A stretch of DNA of 64,000 nt from Methylococcales bacterium (GTDB taxonomy: Bacteria > Pseudomonadota > Gammaproteobacteria > Methylococcales > Methylomonadaceae), in assembly GCA_030693155.1 (NCBI GenBank), contig JAUYBJ010000204.1:1-64000 (forward strand), written 5' to 3'. Shown piece by piece: positions 1 to 9,351 of the stretch. The first letter of the stretch is position 1. Each line of letters begins with the position of its first letter. Both the position numbers and the translations under genes were made by a program. Under the pieces are notes generated by a model. It saw only the letters and a program-made list of their open reading frames with translations, made no database searches and was not told the origin of the DNA.

Positions 1-102
1 GGCTACGCCAATGCCAAAACGCACTGCCGTTTCCATCACTGTCAGCTTTTCTTGTTCTTTTATCAATAATACTTTTTGTCGGAAATCTATTGAGTAGGTC
101 AT
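1..102 (-). mobile_element. IS630-family transposase, N-terminal fragment cut by window edge
   Basis: Reverse complement of 1..102 reads MTYSIDFRQKVLLIKEQEKLTVMETAVRFGIGVA, a typical IS630-type N-terminal HTH start; open to window edge. Confidence 0.75.
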
Positions 103-166
103 TGCAATATAAATAATCAAATTATACTACTTTAGCTATACTCTGGTTGTTAGCGAATTAAGTCGT

Positions 167-540
167 ATGACGCGCTCTTTGATGGATTTACTGACAACAG
201 CAAAACTGCTGGAACAGAGACAAATTAATCTGGTGTCATTGCGCGAAAATATAGATACGACTACAGCTACTGGGCGTTGCTTCTTATCGATGATGGGAGC
301 CATTCATCAAATGGAACGTGAACTACGCGCAGAACGAGCAGCGGCTGGTCGCTCTTCCGCTAAAGCGCGTGGTAAAACGGGGGGAAGACCTAAAACCGCC
401 CCGAAAAATTGGAAAATGCCAGAATCTTATATGAAAACACTGATAAAACAGCCGCCGAAGTTTGTGAAATTGCTGGAGTAGGGAGGCGGAAATTCTTTTC
501 CTACATTGCAGAATTACGAAACAATTCAAGCGAAACTTAA
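167..540 (+). pseudogene. Serine recombinase (resolvase/invertase) remnant, 5' truncated and frameshifted
   Basis: Frame 1: RSLMDLLTTAKLLEQRQINLVSLRENIDTTTATGRCFLSMMGAIHQMERELRAERA...GGRPKTAPK; then after the A5 run the next frame gives KLENARILYENTDKTAAEVCEIAGVGRRKFFSYIAELRNNSSET*, the expected C-terminal HTH. Catalytic N-terminus absent. Confidence 0.75.
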
Positions 541-741
541 ATCATAAAACATCATGGATTTTATGAATTTGTTAACAACGCTAATTCGCATATCATTCAA
601 CAGGTTATAAAAAATATAACGGGCGAATTTGAAATCGATATTTCGCCTGTAAGCCTCTAATACCAAGGGCTAGAAGGGTGTCGTGAAACAAACCGTTCTT
701 TTGGTTAATTAACCCCAAAAACCTCGCAGGTCTCAGCTGAA

Positions 742-1605
742 TCATTCACGGATACCCAAATACGGTACATTGGATTTGAATATCATCCACACCGCTTTGC
801 CAACTGACAGTGTCAGATTGTCCACACTCTGCTCCGCTATGCTCTGCTCCGCTATGTTGGCAATCAATGTTTCGCCACTCGGTAGCAATACAGTAACGTC
901 AGTATGAGTAGCGGTTTGTTGCATTAAAAGTACCTGACCAGCCAGCTGATTACGCCCCGAAAATTGATAACGTCCCTTATCAATGACCAAGGTAATGTCC
1001 GCACTGCTTATTAACAATACAGCATCGACACCGACTGTTAAGTCTAGTTCAGCCAATACAGTGAGGTCTGTGCTGGTTACGATAGTTTCTCCACCTTTCA
1101 ACTGCACCATGACTTCAGCATTCACACTGCTCGCGCGAATATCAGTCACGCGCCCAAAGAGTTGATTTGGCGCACTGGTTTTAACCACCAAGCGTTGTAA
1201 TAGCAGCACCATATCGGGGTTATCAGCCAGATTACGATTCAGTTGTTCAATAAAGTGCTGATGTTGTTGTTCCAGATGAGTAAAAAGGGTGAGCAATGCC
1301 TGTCCAGCGTCCGTTAAACAACTGCCGCCGCCTTTACTGCCGCCCGTCGCCGTGGTCACTAATATTTTCGGTGCACTGTTATTGGTGCGTTCTAAAATTT
1401 GCCACGCGCCTTTATAACTCAAGCCCAGTTGTTTAGCGGCCTGATTGAGTGAACCCGTTTGTTGAATAGCGGTTAGCAAGCCAATAATACGGTTATCCAA
1501 TGCGCCCGCTAACCGTAATTCACCTTCCACCCATACGGGCGGTGTATTGCCATTTTGTTTTTTTGTCATAGTAAACGCTGTGAAGTATTGATAGTTTATT
1601 TCCAT
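742..1605 (-). CDS. modE: Molybdate-responsive transcriptional regulator ModE (HTH + two Mop domains); alternative start at 1569
   Basis: LysR-type HTH (GSLNQAAKQLGLSYKGAWQILE), TOBE/Mop repeats (NQLFGRVTDI..SSVNAEVMVQLKGGETIVTS; RNQLAGQV); adjacent mod operon. Confidence 0.92.
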   Translation of the reverse strand: MEINYQYFTAFTMTKKQNGNTPPVWVEGELRLAGALDNRIIGLLTAIQQTGSLNQAAKQLGLSYKGAWQILERTNNSAPKILVTTATGGSKGGGSCLTDAGQALLTLFTHLEQQHQHFIEQLNRNLADNPDMVLLLQRLVVKTSAPNQLFGRVTDIRASSVNAEVMVQLKGGETIVTSTDLTVLAELDLTVGVDAVLLISSADITLVIDKGRYQFSGRNQLAGQVLLMQQTATHTDVTVLLPSGETLIANIAEQSIAEQSVDNLTLSVGKAVWMIFKSNVPYLGIRE

Positions 1606-1608
1606 AAT

Positions 1609-1632
1609 CGTTATTTACTTTAGTACATAACG
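1609..1632. promoter_or_regulatory. Putative ModE operator
   Basis: CGTTATTTACTTTAGTACATAACG: CGTTAT...ATAACG palindrome with the 24-bp length of the known E. coli ModE site; between modE and the mod operon. Confidence 0.8.
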
Positions 1633-1675
1633 AATTATAATGCACAAAAGGTCATTTTACAGCGAGGCAACTTAA

Positions 1676-3172
1676 TTGATTTCACAAAACCATCCTAACA
1701 CGGCTAGTTTCAAGCCGATATTCAGTTTGATGATTGCCGCAGGTTCTTGTACTGGTATCGCTGATGCGGCAGAAGAAAAGAAAACTTACACCAAACCACC
1801 TGTTGCCGCTTTTTCCAGTCAAATGAATGATGCGCTATTAGGGTCGAGTAAGTATGAAAAACCTGTCTGGAATTTGCATGACGCGCTGAAATTGCCCGAA
1901 TGGCTGTCCGTGTCAGTAGAGCAACGTACCCGTTATGAAACCATGGACGGTCATTATAAAGCAGGAGCGAAAGGCGGCGATCAACAAATACCCTTGCAAA
2001 CCGATGTGTTTATGGAAGCGCGTTTTAAGCATTTTCGTCTTGGCGGTGAATTCATGGATGCACGGCAATTCGGTGCAGATTCGGGTTCTGGTGTGAATAA
2101 CACCCATGTTGATAGCATCGACCTGATTCAAGGCTATGTAGCGTGGGCAGATCAAAACACCTTGTTTAGCGGTTTAGGGACAGAAATAATTGCAGGACGA
2201 CAATCGTTAAATTTGGGCAGTCGCCGTTTGGTCGCTAGAAATGTGTTTCGTAATACCATTAACAGCTTTGACGGTGTGCGCTTTCGGGTTATTGATTATG
2301 ATCATTGGCAATTCAATGCGTTTGTGACCATGCCTGTCAATCGCTATCCAACATCTAGTGCCGATATTCTCGATGACCAATCCCAATTCGACCGCCCACA
2401 AGGGCATACCTGGTTTTCTGGTGGTTTTTTGGAAATGACTAACATCGGCTGGGGTGTCAACAGCGACGTGTATTTATATCATCTTGATGAAGGCGATACA
2501 CCTAAGAATCAAACCACTAATCGCCGTTATTTCACACCTGGACTGCGTTTTTATAGCAAGCCCGCTAAAGCGGCGTTTGATTTTTCCCTAGAAAGCATCG
2601 GTCAATTCGGTACAGTGCGTGCCAATACGACAACAAGTAATGGCAAAAATTTATCGCATACCGCATGGTATCAACATCTGGATATGGGTTATACCTTTGA
2701 TGTACTGTGGCAACCGCGTTTTGCATTTGAATACGATTATGCCAGTGGTGACAAAAATCCGAATGATGGCAAAGACCAACGTTTTGATACGTTATATGGC
2801 GCACGGCGGTTTGATTATGCCCCGACGGGTATTTACGGTGCATTTGCGCGGAGCAATATTAACAGTCCCGCCTATCGACTGAGTTTTTCACCGCTTGCCA
2901 ATGTGCAGACCACGCTGAGTCATCGGTTTTTCTGGTTGGCACAAAGTAAAGATGCGTGGACGACGGCGAATTTGCAAGATAAAACGGGCAATAGCGGTGA
3001 TTTTGTCGGTCAGCAACTGGATTTATCAACCCGCTGGGATGTGAATAGCAGTGTAAATCTGGAAACAGGCTGGACGCATTTATTTAAAGGGCGATTTGCA
3101 AAAACTGCCCCGAATGCACCGAATAGTCAGGATATTAATTATTTTTATGTGCAGAGCCAATTACGTTTTTAA
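1676..3172 (+). CDS. Outer-membrane porin, alginate-export-like beta barrel, first gene of mod operon (TTG start)
   Basis: Signal-like N-terminus, alternating beta-barrel pattern, C-terminal YFYVQSQLRF; resembles alginate_exp family; directly upstream of modA. Confidence 0.75.
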   Translation: MISQNHPNTASFKPIFSLMIAAGSCTGIADAAEEKKTYTKPPVAAFSSQMNDALLGSSKYEKPVWNLHDALKLPEWLSVSVEQRTRYETMDGHYKAGAKGGDQQIPLQTDVFMEARFKHFRLGGEFMDARQFGADSGSGVNNTHVDSIDLIQGYVAWADQNTLFSGLGTEIIAGRQSLNLGSRRLVARNVFRNTINSFDGVRFRVIDYDHWQFNAFVTMPVNRYPTSSADILDDQSQFDRPQGHTWFSGGFLEMTNIGWGVNSDVYLYHLDEGDTPKNQTTNRRYFTPGLRFYSKPAKAAFDFSLESIGQFGTVRANTTTSNGKNLSHTAWYQHLDMGYTFDVLWQPRFAFEYDYASGDKNPNDGKDQRFDTLYGARRFDYAPTGIYGAFARSNINSPAYRLSFSPLANVQTTLSHRFFWLAQSKDAWTTANLQDKTGNSGDFVGQQLDLSTRWDVNSSVNLETGWTHLFKGRFAKTAPNAPNSQDINYFYVQSQLRF

Positions 3173-3181
3173 ACGTTAGTC

Positions 3182-3244
3182 GTAGGGTGCGCTGTGCGTA
3201 CCATGGATCAGACTCACCAAAAAGGTACGCACAGCGTACCCTAC
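3182..3244. repeat. Inverted repeat GTAGGGTGCGCTGTGCGTACC...GGTACGCACAGCGTACCCTAC
   Basis: Arms read directly; one mismatch. Confidence 0.8.
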
Positions 3245-3306
3245 AATTACAACGTAGCGCGTTGAAACGCCGCGCGTGGGAATGAGAACTTATTTTAGGG
3301 GTTACC

Positions 3307-4068
3307 ATGTTCAATAAAATCATTCGTTTGCTAACCGTCACCGCATTACTGACCGTCAGCAGCATTAGCAAAGCCGAAAACACCATAGTCGCGGTGGCGG
3401 CTAATTTCACCAAACCAATGACTGGTCTTGCCGAGTTGTTTGAAAAAACCACGGGGCATAGTGCAAAACTGTCTTTCGGTTCGTCAGGCAAATTTGTTGC
3501 CCAAATAGAAAACGGCGCACCGTTTGAAGTGTTTGTATCGGCTGATGATAAAGCACCTGCTAAATTAGAACACTCTGGATTTTCGGTTGCTGGAAGTCAT
3601 TTTACTTACGCTATCGGCAAATTAGTGTTGTGGTCGGTAACGACTGACTTAGTTGACGCTCAAGGAGAAATTCTCAGCAAAGGAGGGTTTAAACATATTG
3701 CACTCGCTGATCCTAAACTCGCGCCTTATGGTGCGGCGGCAATGGAGGTCTTAAAAAGTAAAAACCTGCTGACTAAATTACAACCCTTGTTCGTGCAAGG
3801 TGAGAATATCGCGCAAACCTATCAATTTGTCAGCACGGGTAATGCTGAACTGGGTTTTGTTGCACTGTCACAAGTCATTGATAACGGAAACACACCAACA
3901 GGTTCAGCGTGGCAAATTTCTGAAAATCTTTATACGCCGCTACGACAAGAGGCGGTGTTATTGAAAAAAGGTGAGGGCAATCCTGCCGCGACTGCGTTGA
4001 TGCAGTTTTTAAAATCACCTGAAGCAAAAGCCATTATCAGTAAATATGGTTATGGTTTACCTAATTAG
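3307..4068 (+). CDS. modA: Molybdate ABC transporter substrate-binding protein
   Basis: Signal peptide, VAVAANFTKPMTGLAELFEKTTGHSAKLSFGSSGKFVAQIENGAPFEVFVSAD. Confidence 0.95.
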   Translation: MFNKIIRLLTVTALLTVSSISKAENTIVAVAANFTKPMTGLAELFEKTTGHSAKLSFGSSGKFVAQIENGAPFEVFVSADDKAPAKLEHSGFSVAGSHFTYAIGKLVLWSVTTDLVDAQGEILSKGGFKHIALADPKLAPYGAAAMEVLKSKNLLTKLQPLFVQGENIAQTYQFVSTGNAELGFVALSQVIDNGNTPTGSAWQISENLYTPLRQEAVLLKKGEGNPAATALMQFLKSPEAKAIISKYGYGLPN

Positions 4069-4128
4069 ATGCAATGAAATCAAAAATTATGATTTTTGAC
4101 TCCGTAGCACTATCAAATCTGGTGATTT

Positions 4129-4812
4129 ATGCTAAGTGCCGCTGATATGGCTGCGATATGGCTGACCGTTCAGGTTGCCAGTCTGACAACCTTGATTTTA
4201 TTGTTGCTGGGTACGCCGCTGGCATGGTGGCTGGCGCGTACGGAGTTTCGCGGCAAAAGTATTTGCAACGCACTGGTAGCGTTGCCTATCGTATTACCGC
4301 CCTCGGTACTGGGTTTTTATTTATTGGTACTCATGGGGCCTAACGGTGCAGTGGGGCGATTGACCGCTGAATTAGGGCTGGGAACATTGCCGTTTACCTT
4401 TGCGGGTTTAGTGGTCGCCTCCGTGCTGTATTCCTTACCGTTTGTGGTGCAACCCTTGCAAACCGCATTCACCGCTATCGGTAATGCACCGTTAGAAGCA
4501 GCGGCAACATTACGCGCTAGTCCATTGGATAGCTTTTTCACCGTGGTGATGCCGTTATCAAGGTCTGGCTTTTTAACGGCAGCAATTTTAGGTTTTACCC
4601 ATACCGTCGGTGAATTTGGTGTGGTGTTAATGGTGGGCGGCAATATTCCTGAAAGAACCCGCGTGGTTTCTGTGCAGATTTATAATTATGTTGAAGCCTC
4701 GGAATACCCGCAAGCCCATGGCTTAGCGGGTGGCTTATTGGTATTTTCGTTTTTGGTGTTATTGCTGTTGTACAGCACACTTAAAACCAATCCTGTCTCC
4801 CCGCTAAAATGA
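4129..4812 (+). CDS. modB: Molybdate ABC transporter permease
   Basis: BPD permease motif [55 protein letters not shown]. Confidence 0.95.
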   Translation: MLSAADMAAIWLTVQVASLTTLILLLLGTPLAWWLARTEFRGKSICNALVALPIVLPPSVLGFYLLVLMGPNGAVGRLTAELGLGTLPFTFAGLVVASVLYSLPFVVQPLQTAFTAIGNAPLEAAATLRASPLDSFFTVVMPLSRSGFLTAAILGFTHTVGEFGVVLMVGGNIPERTRVVSVQIYNYVEASEYPQAHGLAGGLLVFSFLVLLLLYSTLKTNPVSPLK

Positions 4813-4819
4813 CAATGTA

Positions 4820-4850
4820 GACCTGCGAGGTTTTAAAAACCTCGCAGGTC
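4820..4850. repeat. Palindrome family 1 (GACCTGCGAGGTTTT-A-AAAACCTCGCAGGTC)
   Basis: Perfect 15-bp arms; recurs at 7232, 13896, 21175, 48654 and as half sites. Confidence 0.9.
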
Positions 4851-4865
4851 TTTTGAGGAAGTTAA

Positions 4866-5942
4866 ATGACTGAAATCATTGCCCAATTTAAACTCGATTA
4901 CGGTGCGTTTTCTTTAGACGTTGACCTGCGTTTGCCCAGTTCTGGTATTACCGTGTTATTCGGGCATTCAGGCTCAGGAAAAACCACCTTATTACGTTGC
5001 ATTGCTGGCTTGCAACACGCGCCGCACGGCTTGTTAGCCATCAACGGCACAACGTGGCAAGACAGTGAAAATAGGCTGTTTTTACCGACGCATAAACGTT
5101 CACTGGGTTATGTGTTTCAAGAAGCCAATTTATTCGCTCATTTAACCGTGCTGAGCAATTTATGTTATGGCTTAAAACGTATCGGACACACTGCAAAAAC
5201 CGCACAGTTTGACCAAGTTGTTGAACTACTCGGGATTGCGCATTTGATGGAACGGCTACCAGAACGCTTATCAGGCGGTGAACGGCAACGGGTCGCTATT
5301 GCCCGCGCTTTGGTATTAAATCCAGACATATTACTGATGGATGAACCGCTCGCCTCACTGGATGCCAAGCGGAAACAGGAAATTCTGCCGTTTCTGACGC
5401 GCTTGCACAGTGAACTGAACATCCCTGTGTTGTATGTTACCCATTCACAGCAAGAAGTCGCGCAATTGGCGGATTATTTAGTGCTGTTAGCCGATGGCAA
5501 AGTCCAAGCGGCGGGTTTGTTATCCGAAACGCTCAGCCGTATAGACTTACCACAAGCCCAAGACAGGCAAGCCGCCAGTGTGTGGCAAGTGACGATTATT
5601 GAACATGAAACCGCTTATCACCTGACGCGCGTGGCGTTTGCAGGCGGTGAATTGAGTTTACCTGCGATTAATGCCGCGCTAGGCACAGCATTACGCATTC
5701 AAATTTATGCGCGTGATGTCAGCATTACCCTTGAAGTCTCAAAGGCAACCAGCATCCTCAATGTGTTACCCGCTACCATCAGCGATATTATCGACGATGA
5801 AGAAGGGCAGAGCGTGGTGCGTCTACAAGTGGGCAGCCAGCCCCTGTTAGCGCATATTACCCGCAAATCAGCACAGTTGCTGGCTTTGCACACTGGCATG
5901 ACCGTTTATGTGCAGATTAAAGGCACATCATTATTAAATTAA
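4866..5942 (+). CDS. modC: Molybdenum ABC transporter ATP-binding protein
   Basis: Walker A GHSGSGKTT, signature LSGGERQRVAIARAL, Walker B ILLMDEPL, C-terminal TOBE domain. Confidence 0.95.
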   Translation: MTEIIAQFKLDYGAFSLDVDLRLPSSGITVLFGHSGSGKTTLLRCIAGLQHAPHGLLAINGTTWQDSENRLFLPTHKRSLGYVFQEANLFAHLTVLSNLCYGLKRIGHTAKTAQFDQVVELLGIAHLMERLPERLSGGERQRVAIARALVLNPDILLMDEPLASLDAKRKQEILPFLTRLHSELNIPVLYVTHSQQEVAQLADYLVLLADGKVQAAGLLSETLSRIDLPQAQDRQAASVWQVTIIEHETAYHLTRVAFAGGELSLPAINAALGTALRIQIYARDVSITLEVSKATSILNVLPATISDIIDDEEGQSVVRLQVGSQPLLAHITRKSAQLLALHTGMTVYVQIKGTSLLN

Positions 5943-5959
5943 GCAACTGGAGATTTATC

Positions 5960-6388
5960 ATGAAAGCAAGTGCGCGTAATCAATTTACGGGAACCGTTAG
6001 TGAAGTGCTAGTCGGTGCAGTGAATGCCGAAGTTCATATCAGTTTAAAAGGCGGTGAAACCATTGTTGCCTCTATTACCAAAGAGTCCGTTGAAGCATTA
6101 GCGATTAAAGCAGGTATTGAAATTGTTGCCTTGGTCAAAGCTCCGCAAATCATTATTGTCACTGATTTTGGCGGTTACAAATTTTCAGCGCGTAATCAAT
6201 TGAAAGGCACAGTGGCTCAAGTGAAACAGGGCGCAGTCAACGCCGAAATTGATATTGACACCGTAGGCGGTAACCAAATCGCCGTGACTGTCACTAATGA
6301 CAGTGTTGACACCTTAGGCTTGCATGAAGGTCAAGCCGCGACGGCAATCTTCAAAGCAGGTGCGGTTATTTTACCGGTCGCTATGTAG
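5960..6388 (+). CDS. mop: Molbindin, tandem Mop domains
   Basis: Two repeats: SARNQFTGTVSEVLVGAVNAEVHISLKGGETIVASIT and SARNQLKGTVAQVKQGAVNAEIDIDTVGGNQIAVTVT. Confidence 0.93.
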   Translation: MKASARNQFTGTVSEVLVGAVNAEVHISLKGGETIVASITKESVEALAIKAGIEIVALVKAPQIIIVTDFGGYKFSARNQLKGTVAQVKQGAVNAEIDIDTVGGNQIAVTVTNDSVDTLGLHEGQAATAIFKAGAVILPVAM

Positions 6389-6405
6389 GTTAGGGTGCGT
6401 TTGTG

Positions 6406-6450
6406 AACCCCAACAAGAACAATCACCTATTTGTAAATGTTGGGGTTTTT
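6406..6450 (+). terminator. Rho-independent terminator-like hairpin after mop
   Basis: AACCCCAACA ... TGTTGGGGTTTTT. Confidence 0.6.
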
Positions 6451-6466
6451 GCTAGAAACGTAACAT

Positions 6467-6769
6467 CTAAGAAAACAAATGCGATTCCAGAATAGAGATT
6501 ATCTGTTCCAAACGCTGCTCTTCATGTTCACCAACAATATTATGCGTGGCAATGGGATATTTGAGATCTATGCCATAACGTCCTGCTTGTTGCCCGAAGG
6601 TGTAAATATAGGCGCGTAGTTTCGGATGCCCAGGTGTGAATATTTCGATGGCTTGTTGATGCTGTTCCGCGCTGTTGAGCATGATGGCGTTTTCGCCGTA
6701 ACGGTGAACTAATTCAATCAGCAGGACTTTAAGCGGTGCGTCCTTGTCAATAGCCCATACGTTCATCAT
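6467..6769 (-). CDS. Conserved hypothetical protein
   Basis: 100-aa ORF co-oriented with and 3 bp from the downstream end of the rseC-like gene. Confidence 0.6.
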   Translation of the reverse strand: MMNVWAIDKDAPLKVLLIELVHRYGENAIMLNSAEQHQQAIEIFTPGHPKLRAYIYTFGQQAGRYGIDLKYPIATHNIVGEHEEQRLEQIISILESHLFS

Positions 6770-6772
6770 GAT

Positions 6773-7213
6773 TCAGCATTTTTTAACGACCACAGGGGGG
6801 CGGGCGTAGTAGTTGAGAAAGGCGTATTTTTGGATGGTGTGCATGATAAATAATGCCAGCGCAAGACCTGTCAGCGCACCCACTGCGACCCACACATCCC
6901 CATAAGGTGCGGTATCGCTGATTAAACTGTCGGTAATACCCGCACCGATAAATAATGCGCATAAGGGTAACAAGTACATGAGAAACGCCGCGCGTAGTAA
7001 TACGCTTTCATCTACAGCAACCATAACCGTATCGCCAATCTGTAACATCAGTTCATTATCAACGGGTATGGGCTTTTTTTTCAACACGCTCGCTAGAGCA
7101 TTAGAGCTGCATCCCGCTTGTTGCGCACAAGCCGCACAGGCGTTGCTTTGCGTACCGACCACCCACGTCTGACCGTTCTCTATTTTTACCACAATGGCGC
7201 ATTCTTCTAGCAT
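6773..7213 (-). CDS. SoxR-reducing/RseC (MucC)-family membrane protein
   Basis: CAACAQQAGC cysteine cluster, then two TM segments; typical RseC layout. Confidence 0.8.
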   Translation of the reverse strand: MLEECAIVVKIENGQTWVVGTQSNACAACAQQAGCSSNALASVLKKKPIPVDNELMLQIGDTVMVAVDESVLLRAAFLMYLLPLCALFIGAGITDSLISDTAPYGDVWVAVGALTGLALALFIMHTIQKYAFLNYYARPPVVVKKC

Positions 7214-7231
7214 TTGTGATTCCTTGTTGGA

Positions 7232-7262
7232 GACCTGCGAGGTTTTAAAAACCTCGCAGGTC
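7232..7262. repeat. Palindrome family 1
   Basis: GACCTGCGAGGTTTTAAAAACCTCGCAGGTC. Confidence 0.9.
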
Positions 7263-7270
7263 TTGGTGGT

Positions 7271-7867
7271 TTACAAGCCAATTTGCAATAAACCAGCCGC
7301 ACTGTTCACAGGTCGAGCCTGCCATTCATCAGGCGTGTAAGTCTGCACACTGACGGCATGAAGTTTACCGCTGCCTAAGACATCGGCTAAGGTCGCCATC
7401 ACCATTTGCTGTTTTTTAACAGCGGTTAAATCAGCAAATTTTTCGCTAATCACCGTCACGGTAAAATCACAGCCTGCACCTTCAATAAATACTTGGCTAT
7501 CGACTATGCTTTGTTTCACTAATTGCTCAATATCGTTATTACTCAAACCGTCGGTTTTTTTAGTAGATTCCAGTAAGGTCAATAACGATCCATTATTAGA
7601 CATCGCTTCCACAATGTCACAACCGCCGACTAATTCACCATTGACGAATAATTGCGGAAAGGTCGGCCAATGGGAAATTTTGGGTAATTTTTCACGGATA
7701 AACGGTGCAGCTAATACATTGACGTAGGCGAAGGGAATGTTAGTGGCATTCAATAGTCCGACGGTTTTAGCAGAAAATCCGCATTCAGGATTGGTCGGCA
7801 CGCCTTTCATGTACAGAATAATGGCGTTATCAGCGAGTTGTTTTTTAATTTTTTCTTCGGTTGTCAT
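7271..7867 (-). CDS. Monothiol glutaredoxin (CGFS) fused to a C-terminal BolA/IbaG-like domain
   Basis: N-terminus: ILYMKGVPTNPECGFSAKTVGLLN...WPTFPQLFVNGELVGGCDIV; C-terminus: IEQLVKQSIVDSQVFIEGAGCDFTVTVISEKF...KLHAVSVQTYTPDEW. Confidence 0.85.
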   Translation of the reverse strand: MTTEEKIKKQLADNAIILYMKGVPTNPECGFSAKTVGLLNATNIPFAYVNVLAAPFIREKLPKISHWPTFPQLFVNGELVGGCDIVEAMSNNGSLLTLLESTKKTDGLSNNDIEQLVKQSIVDSQVFIEGAGCDFTVTVISEKFADLTAVKKQQMVMATLADVLGSGKLHAVSVQTYTPDEWQARPVNSAAGLLQIGL

Positions 7868-7901
7868 TGGGTATCTCTTTGGTTTTAAAATTTATAAAAA
7901 T

Positions 7902-8052
7902 AGTCCACGAAAAACACGAAAGGCACGAAAAAATTCAGTACTTTTATAAAGTAAGTGGATGGAGTTAACACCTAGGTTTGTACTCCTGTGTATTAACATC
8001 GAAAACTACTAACAATTCAACTTTTCGTGTTTTTCGTGCCTTTCGTGGACAA
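7902..8052. repeat. MITE-like element E1 with CACGAAA-rich terminal inverted repeats
   Basis: Left AGTCCACGAAAAACACGAAAGGCACGAAA; right TTTTCGTGTTTTTCGTGCCTTTCGTGGACAA. Confidence 0.75.
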
Positions 8053-9324
8053 TTATTCACCTGCTTGTTGCCTACGCGCTTCCGCGTCTTTATAAAGCAA
8101 ATCCACATCACCGCCGCGTACGGTTTCTGCGGTCACCGTACACTGCTCAATGTCCTCACGCGACGGTATGTCAAACATGGTTTTGCGTAATAAATGTTCC
8201 AGTATGCTGCGTAAACCGCGCGCGCCTGTTTCGCGCTCGATGGCTTTTTGGGCAATTTCTATCAGTGCATCATGGTCAAAATTCAGCATCACGCCGTCAT
8301 AGGCAAACAGTTGTTGATATTGTTTCACCAGCGCGTTTTTCGGCTCGGTTAATATCTGAATTAGCGATTCAACGTCCAATGGTTCTAAAGGCGCGAGAAT
8401 AGGAAAGCGTCCGATAAATTCAGGAATCAAGCCGAATTTGCGTAAATCGCTGGGTTGCGTGGCGTTTAACATGGCTTCTAAAGACGGTTTGTCAGGGGTG
8501 TTGCGCTCTGCATGAAAACCAATTGAGGTATTGGTTGGTACTAAACGTTTTTCAACATATTTTTCTAAACCAGGGAAAGAGCCGCCTGCGATAAATAAAA
8601 TATTGCGCGTATCCATGATGGTTTCGCCGTCCTTATTGCGTGGCCCTTTGGCGGATACTTTGACTTGTGAACCTTCTACCAACCGTAACAATGCTTGTTG
8701 TACGCCTTCGCCTGAAACATCGCGCGTGCCTGTTTGTTGTTCGGGACTACGCGCGATTTTATCCACTTCGTCTAAATAAACGATGCCCCATTCCGCTTTG
8801 GAAATATTGCCTTCTGCGACATCCAGCAAGCGCACTAAAATATTTTCCACGTCATCGCCGACATAACCCGCCTGCGTTAAGGTCGTGGCATCGGCAACCA
8901 CAAACGGAACACCGACCACTTTGGCAAGCGTACTGGCTAACAAGGTTTTGCCCGTTCCCGATGGGCCGATTAATAAAATATTGGATTTACCGATTTCAAT
9001 ATCATGATCGAATTCGCCTAAGCCCGCGTCGCCGCTTTCATGTTTCAGGCGTTTGTAGTGATTATATACCGCCACCGACAGAATTTCTTTCGCCAGATGC
9101 TGACCGATGATGTATTGATCCAAATGCGCCTTGATTTTTGCAGGTTTGGGCAACGCGCCCTGCATATCGACCAGTTCTTTTTTCTTGCTCCAACTGGTCA
9201 CTACCTGACTGGCAAGCAGTACGCAGGCTTCACAAATATAACCTTCCGCACCCGCAATTAAAGGCACACTAGCCGATTGGGGGATGCCGCAAAAAGAGCA
9301 GTGTTTGCTGTCGTTAGTCGTCAT
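8053..9324 (-). CDS. clpX: ClpX-family ATPase, nif-linked paralog
   Basis: N-terminal zinc-binding CSFCGIPQ...[25 protein letters not shown]; located next to nifM. Confidence 0.93.
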   Translation of the reverse strand: MTTNDSKHCSFCGIPQSASVPLIAGAEGYICEACVLLASQVVTSWSKKKELVDMQGALPKPAKIKAHLDQYIIGQHLAKEILSVAVYNHYKRLKHESGDAGLGEFDHDIEIGKSNILLIGPSGTGKTLLASTLAKVVGVPFVVADATTLTQAGYVGDDVENILVRLLDVAEGNISKAEWGIVYLDEVDKIARSPEQQTGTRDVSGEGVQQALLRLVEGSQVKVSAKGPRNKDGETIMDTRNILFIAGGSFPGLEKYVEKRLVPTNTSIGFHAERNTPDKPSLEAMLNATQPSDLRKFGLIPEFIGRFPILAPLEPLDVESLIQILTEPKNALVKQYQQLFAYDGVMLNFDHDALIEIAQKAIERETGARGLRSILEHLLRKTMFDIPSREDIEQCTVTAETVRGGDVDLLYKDAEARRQQAGE

Positions 9325-9351
9325 GAGAACCGTCCGTTATTTAGGTAAATG

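Noticed and set aside
541-660. Open reading after the resolvase stop (IIKHHGFYEFVNNANSHIIQQVIKNITGEFEIDISPVSL)
   Set aside because: No start codon and no recognisable family; may be chance or remnant DNA.
8531-9261. Plus-strand ORFs antisense to clpX
   Set aside because: Overlap a strongly conserved minus-strand gene; residue composition shows no family pattern.
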